From Anaerolineae bacterium (GTDB lineage: Bacteria > Chloroflexota > Anaerolineae > Aggregatilineales > Phototrophicaceae), in NCBI GenBank assembly GCA_022843385.1, contig JALHNT010000003.1:1-64000 (forward strand): a DNA stretch of 64,000 bases. The letters are read 5' to 3'. The position numbers and the translations under genes were made by a program. Below are positions 9,402-18,321 of the stretch, piece after piece (within the stretch, counting starts at the first letter, position 1; each line of letters starts with the position of its first letter). Under the pieces are notes generated by a model. It made no database searches and had not been told where the DNA came from. It saw nothing but the letters and a program-made list of their open reading frames with translations.

Positions 9402-10937
9402 ATGATGAAGTGGCTCAATACCTTCCTGCTCGGCTTTCTGCTGCTGCTGGCGCTGACCCCGGCCCTGGCGCAGGAGGCGACGGTTGAATTGGAAGCCTAT
9501 ACCGATGACAATTTTGGCTTTAGCAGCGTGCGGCCTGCCGGTTGGCAGGATGGCGGCTTTGGTCTGTATCGCCGGGCGGACGGTGCGGCCGACATCACGC
9601 TGATCGCGCAACAAGCAGCGGCGGCCGCACCAGAAGTGCTGATGGAATCCATTCTGCCACAGCTTGGCCTGAGCGCGGCGCCAGAGAGCATCGGCACCCA
9701 TGAGTCGGAAACGATGATCTGGACACTGTACCAGGTGGATGTTCCGGCTGGTGCCATGACCATTCGGGTGCATTTTGGCATGGCGCAGGCCGACAGCCGT
9801 ACTTACGTCGTCTTCCTGCAATCTCCAGCCGAGGAATCGGATGTGCTGTACGAACAGGTCTTCGTGCCAATGCTCGATGCCCTGACGCCGGTCACAGTGG
9901 CGGTGGAAGACCTGCCGTATATCGTGGAAGATGTGACATTCGATAACGGTGATGTTACGCTGGCAGGTAACCTGACGCTGCCCGAAGGCGCTGGGCCGCA
10001 CCCGGCGGTGGTGCTGGTCAGCGGCAGTGGGCCACAGAACCGTGACGAAGACCTGGGTTTGGGATTGAAACCCTTCAGTGTGATCGCCGATTACCTGACG
10101 CGCCAGGGGATCGCCGTGCTGCGTTACGATGATCGCGGTGTGGCTGAATCGACCGGGACATTTGCTCAGGCGACGATTGATGACTTCGCCAGCGATGCCC
10201 AGGCGGCCGTCACCTATCTGCTGACTCGTGATGACATCAACCCGGAACAGATCGGCATCCTCGGTCATAGCGAAGGCGGCATCGTGGCGGCGCGGCTCGG
10301 TGCCACCGATGACCGGCTGGCGTTCCTGGTTTCGATGGCGGGGACGGCGGTGAACGGGCTGGAGATTCTGCTGCGACAGAACGAACTGTTGCTCAAGGCC
10401 GAAGGCTTCAGCGACGAATACATTCAGTTGCAGGTCGACTTTTTGACACAGGTCGCTGAACTTCTGCCCGCTGACGATCTGGAAGCGATTGAGCAGCTCA
10501 CCCGCGATACCATCAGCCAGCAGTACGCGCTGCTGCCCGACGATCAGAGGGCGGCGCTGGGCGATCTCGATGATGCAGTGGACAAGGCAGTTCAGTCGTT
10601 CATGCATAACTATGCGGCCAATGCCTGGTTCGAGTCTTTCCTCAACAATGATCCGGGGCTGGACTGGGCGCAGACGACTATACCCGTGTTGTTCGTTCTG
10701 GGGGGCAAGGATTTGCAGGTGCCGGCTGATGTGGTTCAGGCTCCATTTGAAGCGGCGATGGCCCAGGCCGGTAACGAGGACTTCGAGGTGGTGGTATTCC
10801 CCAACGCCAATCATCTGATGCAGGAAGCTGAGACCGGCGCGATTTCGGAATATGCGACGTTGGCGCAGGAATTCACACCGGAGTTCCTGCCGACTGTCGC
10901 CAAGTGGATTCTGGAACGGGTGGATGTAGCAGGTTAA
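9402..10937 (+). CDS. Secreted alpha/beta hydrolase (S33-like)
   Basis: Signal peptide; VVLVSGSGPQNRDED, RYDDRGVAEST, ILGHSEGGIVAA nucleophile elbow. Confidence 0.9.
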   Translation: MMKWLNTFLLGFLLLLALTPALAQEATVELEAYTDDNFGFSSVRPAGWQDGGFGLYRRADGAADITLIAQQAAAAAPEVLMESILPQLGLSAAPESIGTHESETMIWTLYQVDVPAGAMTIRVHFGMAQADSRTYVVFLQSPAEESDVLYEQVFVPMLDALTPVTVAVEDLPYIVEDVTFDNGDVTLAGNLTLPEGAGPHPAVVLVSGSGPQNRDEDLGLGLKPFSVIADYLTRQGIAVLRYDDRGVAESTGTFAQATIDDFASDAQAAVTYLLTRDDINPEQIGILGHSEGGIVAARLGATDDRLAFLVSMAGTAVNGLEILLRQNELLLKAEGFSDEYIQLQVDFLTQVAELLPADDLEAIEQLTRDTISQQYALLPDDQRAALGDLDDAVDKAVQSFMHNYAANAWFESFLNNDPGLDWAQTTIPVLFVLGGKDLQVPADVVQAPFEAAMAQAGNEDFEVVVFPNANHLMQEAETGAISEYATLAQEFTPEFLPTVAKWILERVDVAG

Positions 10938-10950
10938 TCCTGCAATCGGT

Positions 10951-10985
10951 GCATTCCCCTCCTGGTCCAATGAATCAGGAGGGGG
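10951..10985. terminator. Bidirectional hairpin terminator
   Basis: CCCCTCCTG-gtccaatgaat-CAGGAGGGG between convergent genes. Confidence 0.55.
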
Positions 10986-10990
10986 GCATG

Positions 10991-11335
10991 CTAATTCAGG
11001 ATTAAGATCAACCCGACGACGAGTTCAAACGCTGCTGTGCTGATGAAGCTGCCGGTCAGCGCCGGACGATCCAGCGCGACGCTGACCAACCGGCTGATCA
11101 GCACCAGCAGGAAAACCGCGCCGACGGTCTGATATACCACAGCCTGATTCAGTAGCAGCGGCACAACCCCCAGCGCGAGGGACAATGCCCCAAAATTGAC
11201 ACGAATTTCCAGCAGACCGTTGCCGTCATTCGGCGTCAGATGACCGATGGCTGCGGCGGCTTTAGGCTGGGCGAAGGCGTAGAGGCCGAACAGGATCAGC
11301 GCGATGCAGGCTGCAATGTTCAGGATCATTTCCAT
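10991..11335 (-). CDS. Small integral membrane protein (DUF4345-like)
   Basis: Four predicted hydrophobic helices in 114 aa; overlaps the MarR gene by one base. Confidence 0.6.
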   Translation of the reverse strand: MEMILNIAACIALILFGLYAFAQPKAAAAIGHLTPNDGNGLLEIRVNFGALSLALGVVPLLLNQAVVYQTVGAVFLLVLISRLVSVALDRPALTGSFISTAAFELVVGLILILN

Positions 11336-11805
11336 CAGCTTGAATCTCCCACAAGGCTTTGTGTCTGCATCAGGTCAATATAGCGCGTCAGATACTGGAT
11401 GAAGTGCTGGCGTTCCTCATGGTTCAGCAGGCTGAAGAGGGATCGCACCTGTTCGAGCAGATCGGTCTGGATGGCCTGAAACCGTTCCCAGCCGGCCTGT
11501 GTCAGCAGCACATCCACCGAGCGCCGATCAGCTTCGCGCTGTTCGCGCACCACCAGCGGTGGACTGACTGACTCCAGGCGCTTGACCAGGCCAGTCATGG
11601 TGGCGCTGGTCAGATGATGCTGCCGGGCGATTTCGCCAATCGGGCAGCGGCCATTCCGTTCAGAAAGGGTTTTCAGGACATAGAATTGAGGCGGGGTCAG
11701 TTGATGAGCCGCCAGATACGCGCCGAGTCGCTTTTCACCATCCAGGACAATGGTGAACAACAGCGACCACAGGACATTGACATCCGAATCGAGGTGCGTA
11801 TCCAC
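11335..11805 (-). CDS. MarR family transcriptional regulator
   Basis: LTPPQFYVLKTLSERNGRCPIGEIARQHHLTSATMTGLVKRLE...READRRSVDVLLTQAG. Confidence 0.92.
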   Translation of the reverse strand: MDTHLDSDVNVLWSLLFTIVLDGEKRLGAYLAAHQLTPPQFYVLKTLSERNGRCPIGEIARQHHLTSATMTGLVKRLESVSPPLVVREQREADRRSVDVLLTQAGWERFQAIQTDLLEQVRSLFSLLNHEERQHFIQYLTRYIDLMQTQSLVGDSS

Positions 11806-11823
11806 GAGCCTTTGAGCAGCACA

Positions 11824-11844
11824 ATGAACGAATAATGTTGTTCA
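11824..11844. promoter_or_regulatory. Candidate MarR operator
   Basis: Inverted repeat TGAAC-N11-GTTCA just upstream of the marR start. Confidence 0.35.
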
Positions 11845-11855
11845 GTGTAGCTTGT

Positions 11856-12344
11856 TTAGAGCGCAGACGCTACTGTCGGCAGATCCTCCAGAATATCGTG
11901 CAGCTTCGGCCAGATGCGATCATCCGGCACCAGCCACTTGCGGCTCACCAGAAGGTGGTGGTCGAGCAAGACCATGCCATGAAAGCGCTCCATGCTCAAT
12001 GCCTGGTGTACCCGCCCATCCGTATCAGCCAGCAAGGGGAATTCAGGGGGCATGGCACTGCTGACGTAAAATCCGTACAACAGATGTGGCTCGTCGCGCG
12101 CAACCAGCGCCATGTTCACGCCCTGCCGTTTGAAGCTGTAAAAGTTACGTTGCAACCACAGGATGCGCTGGATGCTGATGGCATTCCAGACATCACTGAT
12201 GAAGCCCAGCATCAGCCCATTTTCGCCGATGAGATCAGCCAGAAAATGAGTCTTGTTCGCATGGTCGCGAATCAGGAAGTTGGTAATGGAATGGCTGAGC
12301 GGCGGGCCAAGCTCCAACGTCACGTTGGCAGAATCATAGTTCAT
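11856..12344 (-). CDS. Peroxiredoxin/thioredoxin-fold-like protein without cysteines
   Basis: PPEFPLLADTDGRVHQAL resembles AhpC/TSA PFPLLADxxGxVxxAYG; no Cys in the sequence. Confidence 0.5.
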   Translation of the reverse strand: MNYDSANVTLELGPPLSHSITNFLIRDHANKTHFLADLIGENGLMLGFISDVWNAISIQRILWLQRNFYSFKRQGVNMALVARDEPHLLYGFYVSSAMPPEFPLLADTDGRVHQALSMERFHGMVLLDHHLLVSRKWLVPDDRIWPKLHDILEDLPTVASAL

Positions 12345-12528
12345 TGGGTGTAATGCTCCTCATTGCACGGACTACCCTTAGTATAAAGCATTAATTTGGC
12401 GAATCTAATCAATCCTGAATTAAGGTTTTGTGGCAGATAGTCGCCAAATCTTAAGTGGACGGTTGAGTCGAGCAGCGTGAGAGGCGGTACAATACAAGTT
12501 AACATAAATGAGCAGGAGGGCAGCGACG

Positions 12529-14118
12529 ATGGGCGGTACAAACTTCATGCTGCAATGGCCGACGGCTGATGGTCGGGTGACACGACCCTACGATGCTGTC
12601 ACCGGCCTGATTGGACTGGCAGCACCCGCCGGTACACCGGTGAAATCCGGTGCACCAGGAATTGTCATCATGGCGGATGCTGATACTGTGCAGATCAAGT
12701 CCGGGTTGTACAGTGTGATCTATGACAACCTGCGCCAGATTCGGGTGCAATTGGGTGATGATGTCAGCGCCGGCGACCTACTGGGCGAATCGGCTGGGCC
12801 GGAGATTCGCCTGAGCATTCACCAGACGATTGATCCGACGCCGCTGCTGATGGCTGCGCCACCTCCAGCGGTTGCTCCGGCGGCGCCGCCTGCGCCGGTG
12901 CCAGCTCCAGTGCCAGCAGGTGGCGTGGCTACGACGAAATGGTATGTGACGCCCGTACAGAGTGGGCTGCGCATTCGTGAGAAGCCGGTGGATGGCAACC
13001 CGATTGGTCAGGCTGGCATTGGTGACATCCTCGAAGTATTGGACTCACCAGCGGTTGCTCGTTCCCGGCTGGGCGTTGAAGGCCAGTGGGTCAATGTGCG
13101 GACATTGTTCGGGGTGACCGGCTTCAGCGCGGCGCAATTCCTGCGCGAGTACACCGGCCCGATTACGACACCTGCGCCACTCCCGCCTATGCTCGGTGTG
13201 ACTGGCATGAATCTCGATCCGCACAATCCGCTGGGGCATCCTGCGCCAGAACGGCTGAAAGGGTTGGGCTGGATACGGGTCAAGTTCAATGTGTCGTATA
13301 ACCCGGATAACAACAGCTTCGGCAACACCGATGTCAATGCCACCTTCAACCGGATGCGCCCGTTTCTGAAACCCTACACCGATGCCGGCCTGAAAGTGCT
13401 GATGGTCTTCACCCATCAGTTGTTCGGCGAGGGGGCAGGCTATCACTGGCCGTCGATGGACAGCGGCCGCTGGAATGAGTTCATCCCACGTTATGCCGAT
13501 TTCGCCAAACGGACGGCGGCGCTCTTCGCCGGGCTGGGACTGGTTCACGCCTACCAGATCTGGAATGAACAGGATACTGACCCCGCAGTGGCGCGCGCGG
13601 CGGTTCCGATTCCAGCCGGGGATTATGGCAACATGCTGACCCAGACCATTCGCGCCATCCGCAGCGTCGACTCCAGCACGCCGATCCTCACTGGCGGTCA
13701 CGTCGGCGGGCCAGATCGTGGCAGTGCTTATGCCCGTGCTACGCTCTCGGCCATGCCACCCGATGTGCGCCCGGATGGCATAGCGACTCATCCCTACGGG
13801 CGCGGCGTCAGTGGTCATCCCTTCAGCAATTGGGGGCCGCTCGATGAAGAAATCCGTAAGTACGCTGCTGTCATGCCGGGGCGTCCGTTGTGGATCACTG
13901 AATGGGGAGTGCTGGATCGGCAGGGTGACATGGGCGTGGTCAACGATGTTGCCAGTTATGCCCAGGGTTTCATCAACATCATCAAGTCACAGTTCAGCGG
14001 GCAGATCGCCGCTGCCATCTGGTATGCCTGGGCGGATGGGATGGATAATGGTTATGGTCTGGTGGGGCGCGATGACCAGCCGAAGCAGCCCCTCTGTCAA
14101 CAATTTCTGACGCTTTAG
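12529..14118 (+). CDS. Glycoside hydrolase-fold protein with N-terminal M23-like and SH3b-like domains
   Basis: SGLRIREKPVDGNPIG SH3 region; VHAYQIWNEQD and PLWITEWGV acid-containing strands of clan-A hydrolases; AGGAGGG RBS upstream of 12529. Confidence 0.75.
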   Translation: MGGTNFMLQWPTADGRVTRPYDAVTGLIGLAAPAGTPVKSGAPGIVIMADADTVQIKSGLYSVIYDNLRQIRVQLGDDVSAGDLLGESAGPEIRLSIHQTIDPTPLLMAAPPPAVAPAAPPAPVPAPVPAGGVATTKWYVTPVQSGLRIREKPVDGNPIGQAGIGDILEVLDSPAVARSRLGVEGQWVNVRTLFGVTGFSAAQFLREYTGPITTPAPLPPMLGVTGMNLDPHNPLGHPAPERLKGLGWIRVKFNVSYNPDNNSFGNTDVNATFNRMRPFLKPYTDAGLKVLMVFTHQLFGEGAGYHWPSMDSGRWNEFIPRYADFAKRTAALFAGLGLVHAYQIWNEQDTDPAVARAAVPIPAGDYGNMLTQTIRAIRSVDSSTPILTGGHVGGPDRGSAYARATLSAMPPDVRPDGIATHPYGRGVSGHPFSNWGPLDEEIRKYAAVMPGRPLWITEWGVLDRQGDMGVVNDVASYAQGFINIIKSQFSGQIAAAIWYAWADGMDNGYGLVGRDDQPKQPLCQQFLTL

Positions 14119-14127
14119 GATCATTTC

Positions 14128-14880
14128 ATGCCCACACCCTTCACCCACCTGGCGAGTGCCCAGCGCATGTTGCATGACGCTGCGCTACCTGCTGATCTGC
14201 GGGACACACTGACGGCGGAATGCCCGGCTTTTCTGCTGGGCAGCATCGCCGCCGATGCCCGCAACAGCGGTGACCTCAAGCGCGAGGATACCCACTTCTA
14301 TTCCTACGATCAGGGCATCCACGACCATCCCTGGCGGGTGATGCTGGGGCGCTTCCCCCAGTTGTGGCAGCCGAGTTCCCCTGCCCAGCGGGCTTTTCTG
14401 CTCGGTTATGTCGGCCACCTCTCGATGGATGAACGCTGGTCGCTGGACATGCTGGGGCCTCACTTCGCCCAGCGCGAGTGGGGGACGCGGACGTTTCGCT
14501 TTCTGATGCTGCACATCTTGCTGATTTATATGGACGAGCGTGATCAGCAGGCGTTGGAAGGGTGGCAGGCCGGGACGCTGCTGCGGGCCGATCCGCAGGC
14601 TTGGACACCCTTCATGACCGATCTCATCCTGCGCGACTGGCGTGACTTCATCGGTGCACAAATCCTGCCCGGCGGAGCCAGCCAGACGTTGGCGGTCTTC
14701 GGCGGGCGGATCAACAAACAGCCGGAAGAACTGCGCGCCATCCTCGATGTGCCGCAGCGGATGCAAACCGACCTCTGGGACAATATCGCGCCCGATGTTC
14801 TGGCCGAGGTCGAAGCCGGCATGTATGCCCATGCTGTTCAGCAGATGACCTTGTTCTGGGAGACGATGCGATCAAGCTGA
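14128..14880 (+). CDS. Zinc-dependent phospholipase C-like protein
   Basis: MPTPFTHLASAQRML, AFLLGSIAADA, REDTHFYSYD, FLLGYVGHLSMDERW. Confidence 0.65.
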   Translation: MPTPFTHLASAQRMLHDAALPADLRDTLTAECPAFLLGSIAADARNSGDLKREDTHFYSYDQGIHDHPWRVMLGRFPQLWQPSSPAQRAFLLGYVGHLSMDERWSLDMLGPHFAQREWGTRTFRFLMLHILLIYMDERDQQALEGWQAGTLLRADPQAWTPFMTDLILRDWRDFIGAQILPGGASQTLAVFGGRINKQPEELRAILDVPQRMQTDLWDNIAPDVLAEVEAGMYAHAVQQMTLFWETMRSS

Positions 14881-14914
14881 TGTACAATGATGTCAACCAA
14901 AAGGGTGACCACCG

Positions 14915-15229
14915 ATGACCAATCACGCGACTCATCAGTTAGGCATTGCCGAGATCATCGGTGACAAACGCGACGCCATTTTGCGATTGGCTGACCAATA
15001 TGGCGCATCCAATGTGCGAGTGTTTGGATCGGTGGCGCGGGGTGAAGCCCGGCCTGACAGCGATGTGGATTTGCTCGTGAGTTTCCCGCCAGATCGTAGC
15101 ATCTTTGTTCTGGTGGGATTATGGCTCGATCTCAAAGACCTGATGGGGCGCAATGTCAGCCTGGTCGCCGATGGGATCGATGATAAGCCCTTTCTCGAAC
15201 GGATTCTTCAGGATGCCACCACATTATGA
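14915..15229 (+). CDS. MNT-type nucleotidyltransferase domain protein (MntA-like antitoxin)
   Basis: VRVFGSVARGEARPDSDVDLLVSF GS-X10-DxD motif. Confidence 0.88.
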   Translation: MTNHATHQLGIAEIIGDKRDAILRLADQYGASNVRVFGSVARGEARPDSDVDLLVSFPPDRSIFVLVGLWLDLKDLMGRNVSLVADGIDDKPFLERILQDATTL

Positions 15230-15336
15230 CTTCTCGGAGAGTAGAATTGGGCATCATCCACAGCGAGTGCGCGGCGAGATCACTGGCTGCTGGAGGTCGG
15301 GCGGGGTGTCATCTTCGTGCAGGCTGCCGACGATGA
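15226..15336 (+). pseudogene. Possible truncated HEPN (DUF86-like) toxin start
   Basis: ATGA overlap with the MNT stop; reads MTSRRVELGIIHSECAARSLAAG..., resembling only the first few residues of DUF86 proteins, then stops. Confidence 0.35.
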
Positions 15337-16852
15337 TATAGGGTGTGCCGCCCACCGCTGTCAGATCGACATCATTCAGGAACGGGAAGTAATCGCAGTC
15401 AGCAGGCGGCAGATCGATCGCCAGAAGGCCATCATCATCGGGGGTCATCAGCCGCTTTTCCGTCAGGCTGTAGCGCATCACCGCCTTATCGCCCACCGCT
15501 AACTGGAGCGTCACCGGATCGAGCGAGTTATTCCACACCACATACAGCCTTTCACGACGGTCAGGCTTATCGAAGCGGATCACCGTCGCCCGGTTGTCGA
15601 TGGTCTGAATCACGGGATTGGTCAGCCGTCCCTGACCGAACAGATCGGCCACCAGCCGGTAGGCCAGCGCCGCCGGGCGGGGTGTCCCCGGCAGTGGATG
15701 ATGGCTGAAGCACACCGCGTTGGCCTCGTTGCGATACAACCCAAAAGCGTCGCCGCTGCACAGTGCGCCGTTCAGGCACATCTCACCATAGTGAAAACGG
15801 AAGTTGGTTCCGCCGGGTTGGTTGCCACAGTCGTCATACAGTTGATGATAGAACACCACTTCCGCGCCCTCGGCCCAGGCATAGGCGCTGCTCTGAATGA
15901 AGAATCGCGCCTGCTGCGCGGCGGTAGAGTAAAGCTGTTTTTCTTCCGGTTGTTCTGACCATATGCGCCCCGGATAATCATCCCAGACCGGTGTGCCGCT
16001 CTCGTTCAGCCAGATCGGGCGCTCCAGCTCATAGGCGATCAGCGTCTGTTTGACCCACTTCACCAGCCAGCCGCTGCGCCAAGGATAGGTGTAGTTGTGG
16101 ACGGCGACGGCATCCATGTACCAGTTGTACTGTTCGCGCAGTGGATCGTCCTCGTAGATCGCCAGCACCCAGGCCAGCCAGTTATCCTGGGTAGCGAACA
16201 GCAGGCCGCCGAACATCACCTGCGCTTCCGGGTCGATCCACTTGATGAGGATGTAAGCGGTCTTGAGCAGCCGGGCGTAATCAAGGATGCTGGCTTCCCA
16301 GAATGGTTTGTGATCCGGCTCGTTCCAGATTTCCCACAGGCGGATGCCCTCGTCATCCGACCAGCCGAGTTCCTGTGCCAGCGCCCCGCCGGGTTTGTAG
16401 CGCTGGACAGCCTCGACCACAAAACGCGCCCAGGGATTATCCGGGTTGATGGCTTTGCCTTCACGTGGCGTATCGCTGCCATCGGCGAAGATCGGCAGTT
16501 GCAGCCCCTTCATGCGGGTGCCGTCGCGGTAAAACTCGGGCTTGCCCAGCAGGATGGCGTTGATGCTCAGGCCATGCGCCAGATCTTCCCGCACCAGCCG
16601 ATCATAGCCGCTCCACTCGAATTCGCCCGGCGCGGTCTCGACTCGACTCCAGTATAGCGGCCAGCGGTTCCAGCCAGCTCCGAGTTCCAACGCTTTCTGA
16701 TAGCGTTCGTCGCTGGTGTCTTCCTCGACGCCGCTGATGTGGTTGATGCCCAGTCGAGGTGAACGCAGATACTCGTCACGGGCATTGCTGGCCGATGAGA
16801 ATTGAAGGCCGAGCAGGAGCGTGAGAATCAGGAGTGGCAGCGCGCGCTTCAT
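15254..16852 (-). CDS. Secreted glycoside hydrolase-like (TIM-barrel) protein
   Basis: Signal peptide MKRALPLLILTLLLGLQFSSA; ELGAGWNRWPLYWSRVE, IRLWEIWNEPDHKPFW, PIWLNESGTPVWDD. Confidence 0.8.
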   Translation of the reverse strand: MKRALPLLILTLLLGLQFSSASNARDEYLRSPRLGINHISGVEEDTSDERYQKALELGAGWNRWPLYWSRVETAPGEFEWSGYDRLVREDLAHGLSINAILLGKPEFYRDGTRMKGLQLPIFADGSDTPREGKAINPDNPWARFVVEAVQRYKPGGALAQELGWSDDEGIRLWEIWNEPDHKPFWEASILDYARLLKTAYILIKWIDPEAQVMFGGLLFATQDNWLAWVLAIYEDDPLREQYNWYMDAVAVHNYTYPWRSGWLVKWVKQTLIAYELERPIWLNESGTPVWDDYPGRIWSEQPEEKQLYSTAAQQARFFIQSSAYAWAEGAEVVFYHQLYDDCGNQPGGTNFRFHYGEMCLNGALCSGDAFGLYRNEANAVCFSHHPLPGTPRPAALAYRLVADLFGQGRLTNPVIQTIDNRATVIRFDKPDRRERLYVVWNNSLDPVTLQLAVGDKAVMRYSLTEKRLMTPDDDGLLAIDLPPADCDYFPFLNDVDLTAVGGTPYIIVGSLHEDDTPPDLQQPVISPRTRCG

Positions 16853-16888
16853 AACTATCCCTGGATGACCTAACAGACAACAGAAGAG

Positions 16889-16907
16889 CGAACCAGATAG
16901 GTTCGCC
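16889..16907 (-). terminator. Hairpin terminator after ammonia-lyase gene
   Basis: GCGAACC-N5-GGTTCGC followed on the minus strand by tcttctgttgtctg. Confidence 0.5.
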
Positions 16908-16937
16908 CCCATCTCAGATTATAGCGAAAAGGCGCGA

Positions 16938-17897
16938 TTATGCTTCGTTGAGAATCTGGCTCATGGTCGCGGCGTCGATGTTGCCGCCGGAGATGACCAC
17001 GCCCACCCGTCCCTTGGCCTGGGCGGCACTGCTGAGAACCGCCGCCAGCGCCAGCACACCCGATGGTTCCATCACCAGTTTGAGGGTGAAGAAAGCGAAG
17101 CGCACCGCTGCCTTGATGTCTTCTTCCGTCACCGTCACCATATCATCGACGTGTTCCAAAATCAGCGGGAAAGTCAGTTCGCCCAGTGCTGTCGTCCGCG
17201 CGCCATCGGCGATAGTCATGGGGTAGGGGATGGTGACAAGCTGGCGGGTGCGGAATGATTGGGTGGCATCGTCGCCTAGCGCTGGCTCTGATCCGATCAC
17301 GCGACAGTTCGGCAGCAGCCCTTTGGTCGCTACAGCACAGCCGCTCAGTAATCCCCCGCCGCCTACACAGGCCAGCAGCAGATCCAGCGTTCCGGTTTCC
17401 TCGATCAGTTCCAGCGCGGCTGTCCCTTGCCCGGCTATGACATGCGGATGGTCGAAGGGCGGGATGATGGTGTAACCGTGTTCGGCAGCCAGCGACTCGG
17501 CTACCTGCTTACGGTCACTCTCGCTCGGTTGGTACAGCACGACCGTCGCGCCATACCCGCGCGTCGCTGCCAGCTTGGTCGCCGGGGCATTATCTGGCAT
17601 GACGATGGTGGTCTGCACCCCCAGCAGCTTGCCGGAGAGGGCGATGGCCTGGGCATGGTTTCCGGAAGAATAGCTGATGACGCCCCGTCGTTTCTCGGCA
17701 TCGCTCAACCGTGACATGGCGTTATAGGCACCGCGAAACTTGAACGCCCCCATGCGTTGCAGGTTCTCGCACTTCAGAAAGACCTCGGCTCCGGCGCGTT
17801 CGTTCAGGATGCGCGAGGTGATGACCGGTGTTCGATGAGCAACATCCTTCAGGCGTTCGGCAGCCGATTGCACATCAGCCAGTGTGACAGCGGACAT
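16938..17897 (-). CDS. Threonine ammonia-lyase / PLP-dependent dehydratase
   Basis: LKCENLQRMGAFKFRGAYNA PLP lysine motif; YSSGNHAQAIALSGKLLG; VGGGGLLSG. Confidence 0.93.
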   Translation of the reverse strand: MSAVTLADVQSAAERLKDVAHRTPVITSRILNERAGAEVFLKCENLQRMGAFKFRGAYNAMSRLSDAEKRRGVISYSSGNHAQAIALSGKLLGVQTTIVMPDNAPATKLAATRGYGATVVLYQPSESDRKQVAESLAAEHGYTIIPPFDHPHVIAGQGTAALELIEETGTLDLLLACVGGGGLLSGCAVATKGLLPNCRVIGSEPALGDDATQSFRTRQLVTIPYPMTIADGARTTALGELTFPLILEHVDDMVTVTEEDIKAAVRFAFFTLKLVMEPSGVLALAAVLSSAAQAKGRVGVVISGGNIDAATMSQILNEA

Positions 17898-17977
17898 AGG
17901 ACCTCATTCAGTGGGTGAAATGGATGAAGAAGGGAAGAAAATACCATCAAGTCTACAAACAATCGCCGGCTGGATTC

Positions 17978-18286
17978 TCATCCAGGTAGAATTGGAGATC
18001 CGCCATGAGCGATCCACTCGGCTTTCAGACGTCTGGCGGTTGCGATCTGGTCACGCACATCGACATCGATGTCGGATTTGTGGTCATAGTAATAGGATAG
18101 GGCAGCATGAACCGCTGCTAATGACACACCGTATCCATCTGCAATCTCATCCGGCGTCTGCTGGTGATACAGTGTCGCAATCACCACATCGCTGACGCGC
18201 AGCCCCGTGCCAGCGATACAGGGACGTCCGCCCCGTATCGATGGCGTGCTTGTAATCAGGTTAATGCTCAGGATGACCGTATCCAA
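17978..18286 (-). CDS. DUF433 domain protein (antitoxin-like)
   Basis: GGRPCIAGTGLRVSDVVIATLYHQQTPDEIADGYG..LAAVHAALSYYYDH. Confidence 0.88.
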   Translation of the reverse strand: MDTVILSINLITSTPSIRGGRPCIAGTGLRVSDVVIATLYHQQTPDEIADGYGVSLAAVHAALSYYYDHKSDIDVDVRDQIATARRLKAEWIAHGGSPILPG

Positions 18287-18321
18287 CGCGCAACTCCAAA
18301 GCCCATTTGTTGGTATTCAGT

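Noticed and set aside
9336-10970. 544-aa minus-strand ORF overlapping the alpha/beta hydrolase
   Set aside because: Antisense open frame caused by GC-rich codon bias; His/Gln/Arg-rich composition with no domain, while the plus-strand ORF has clear hydrolase motifs.
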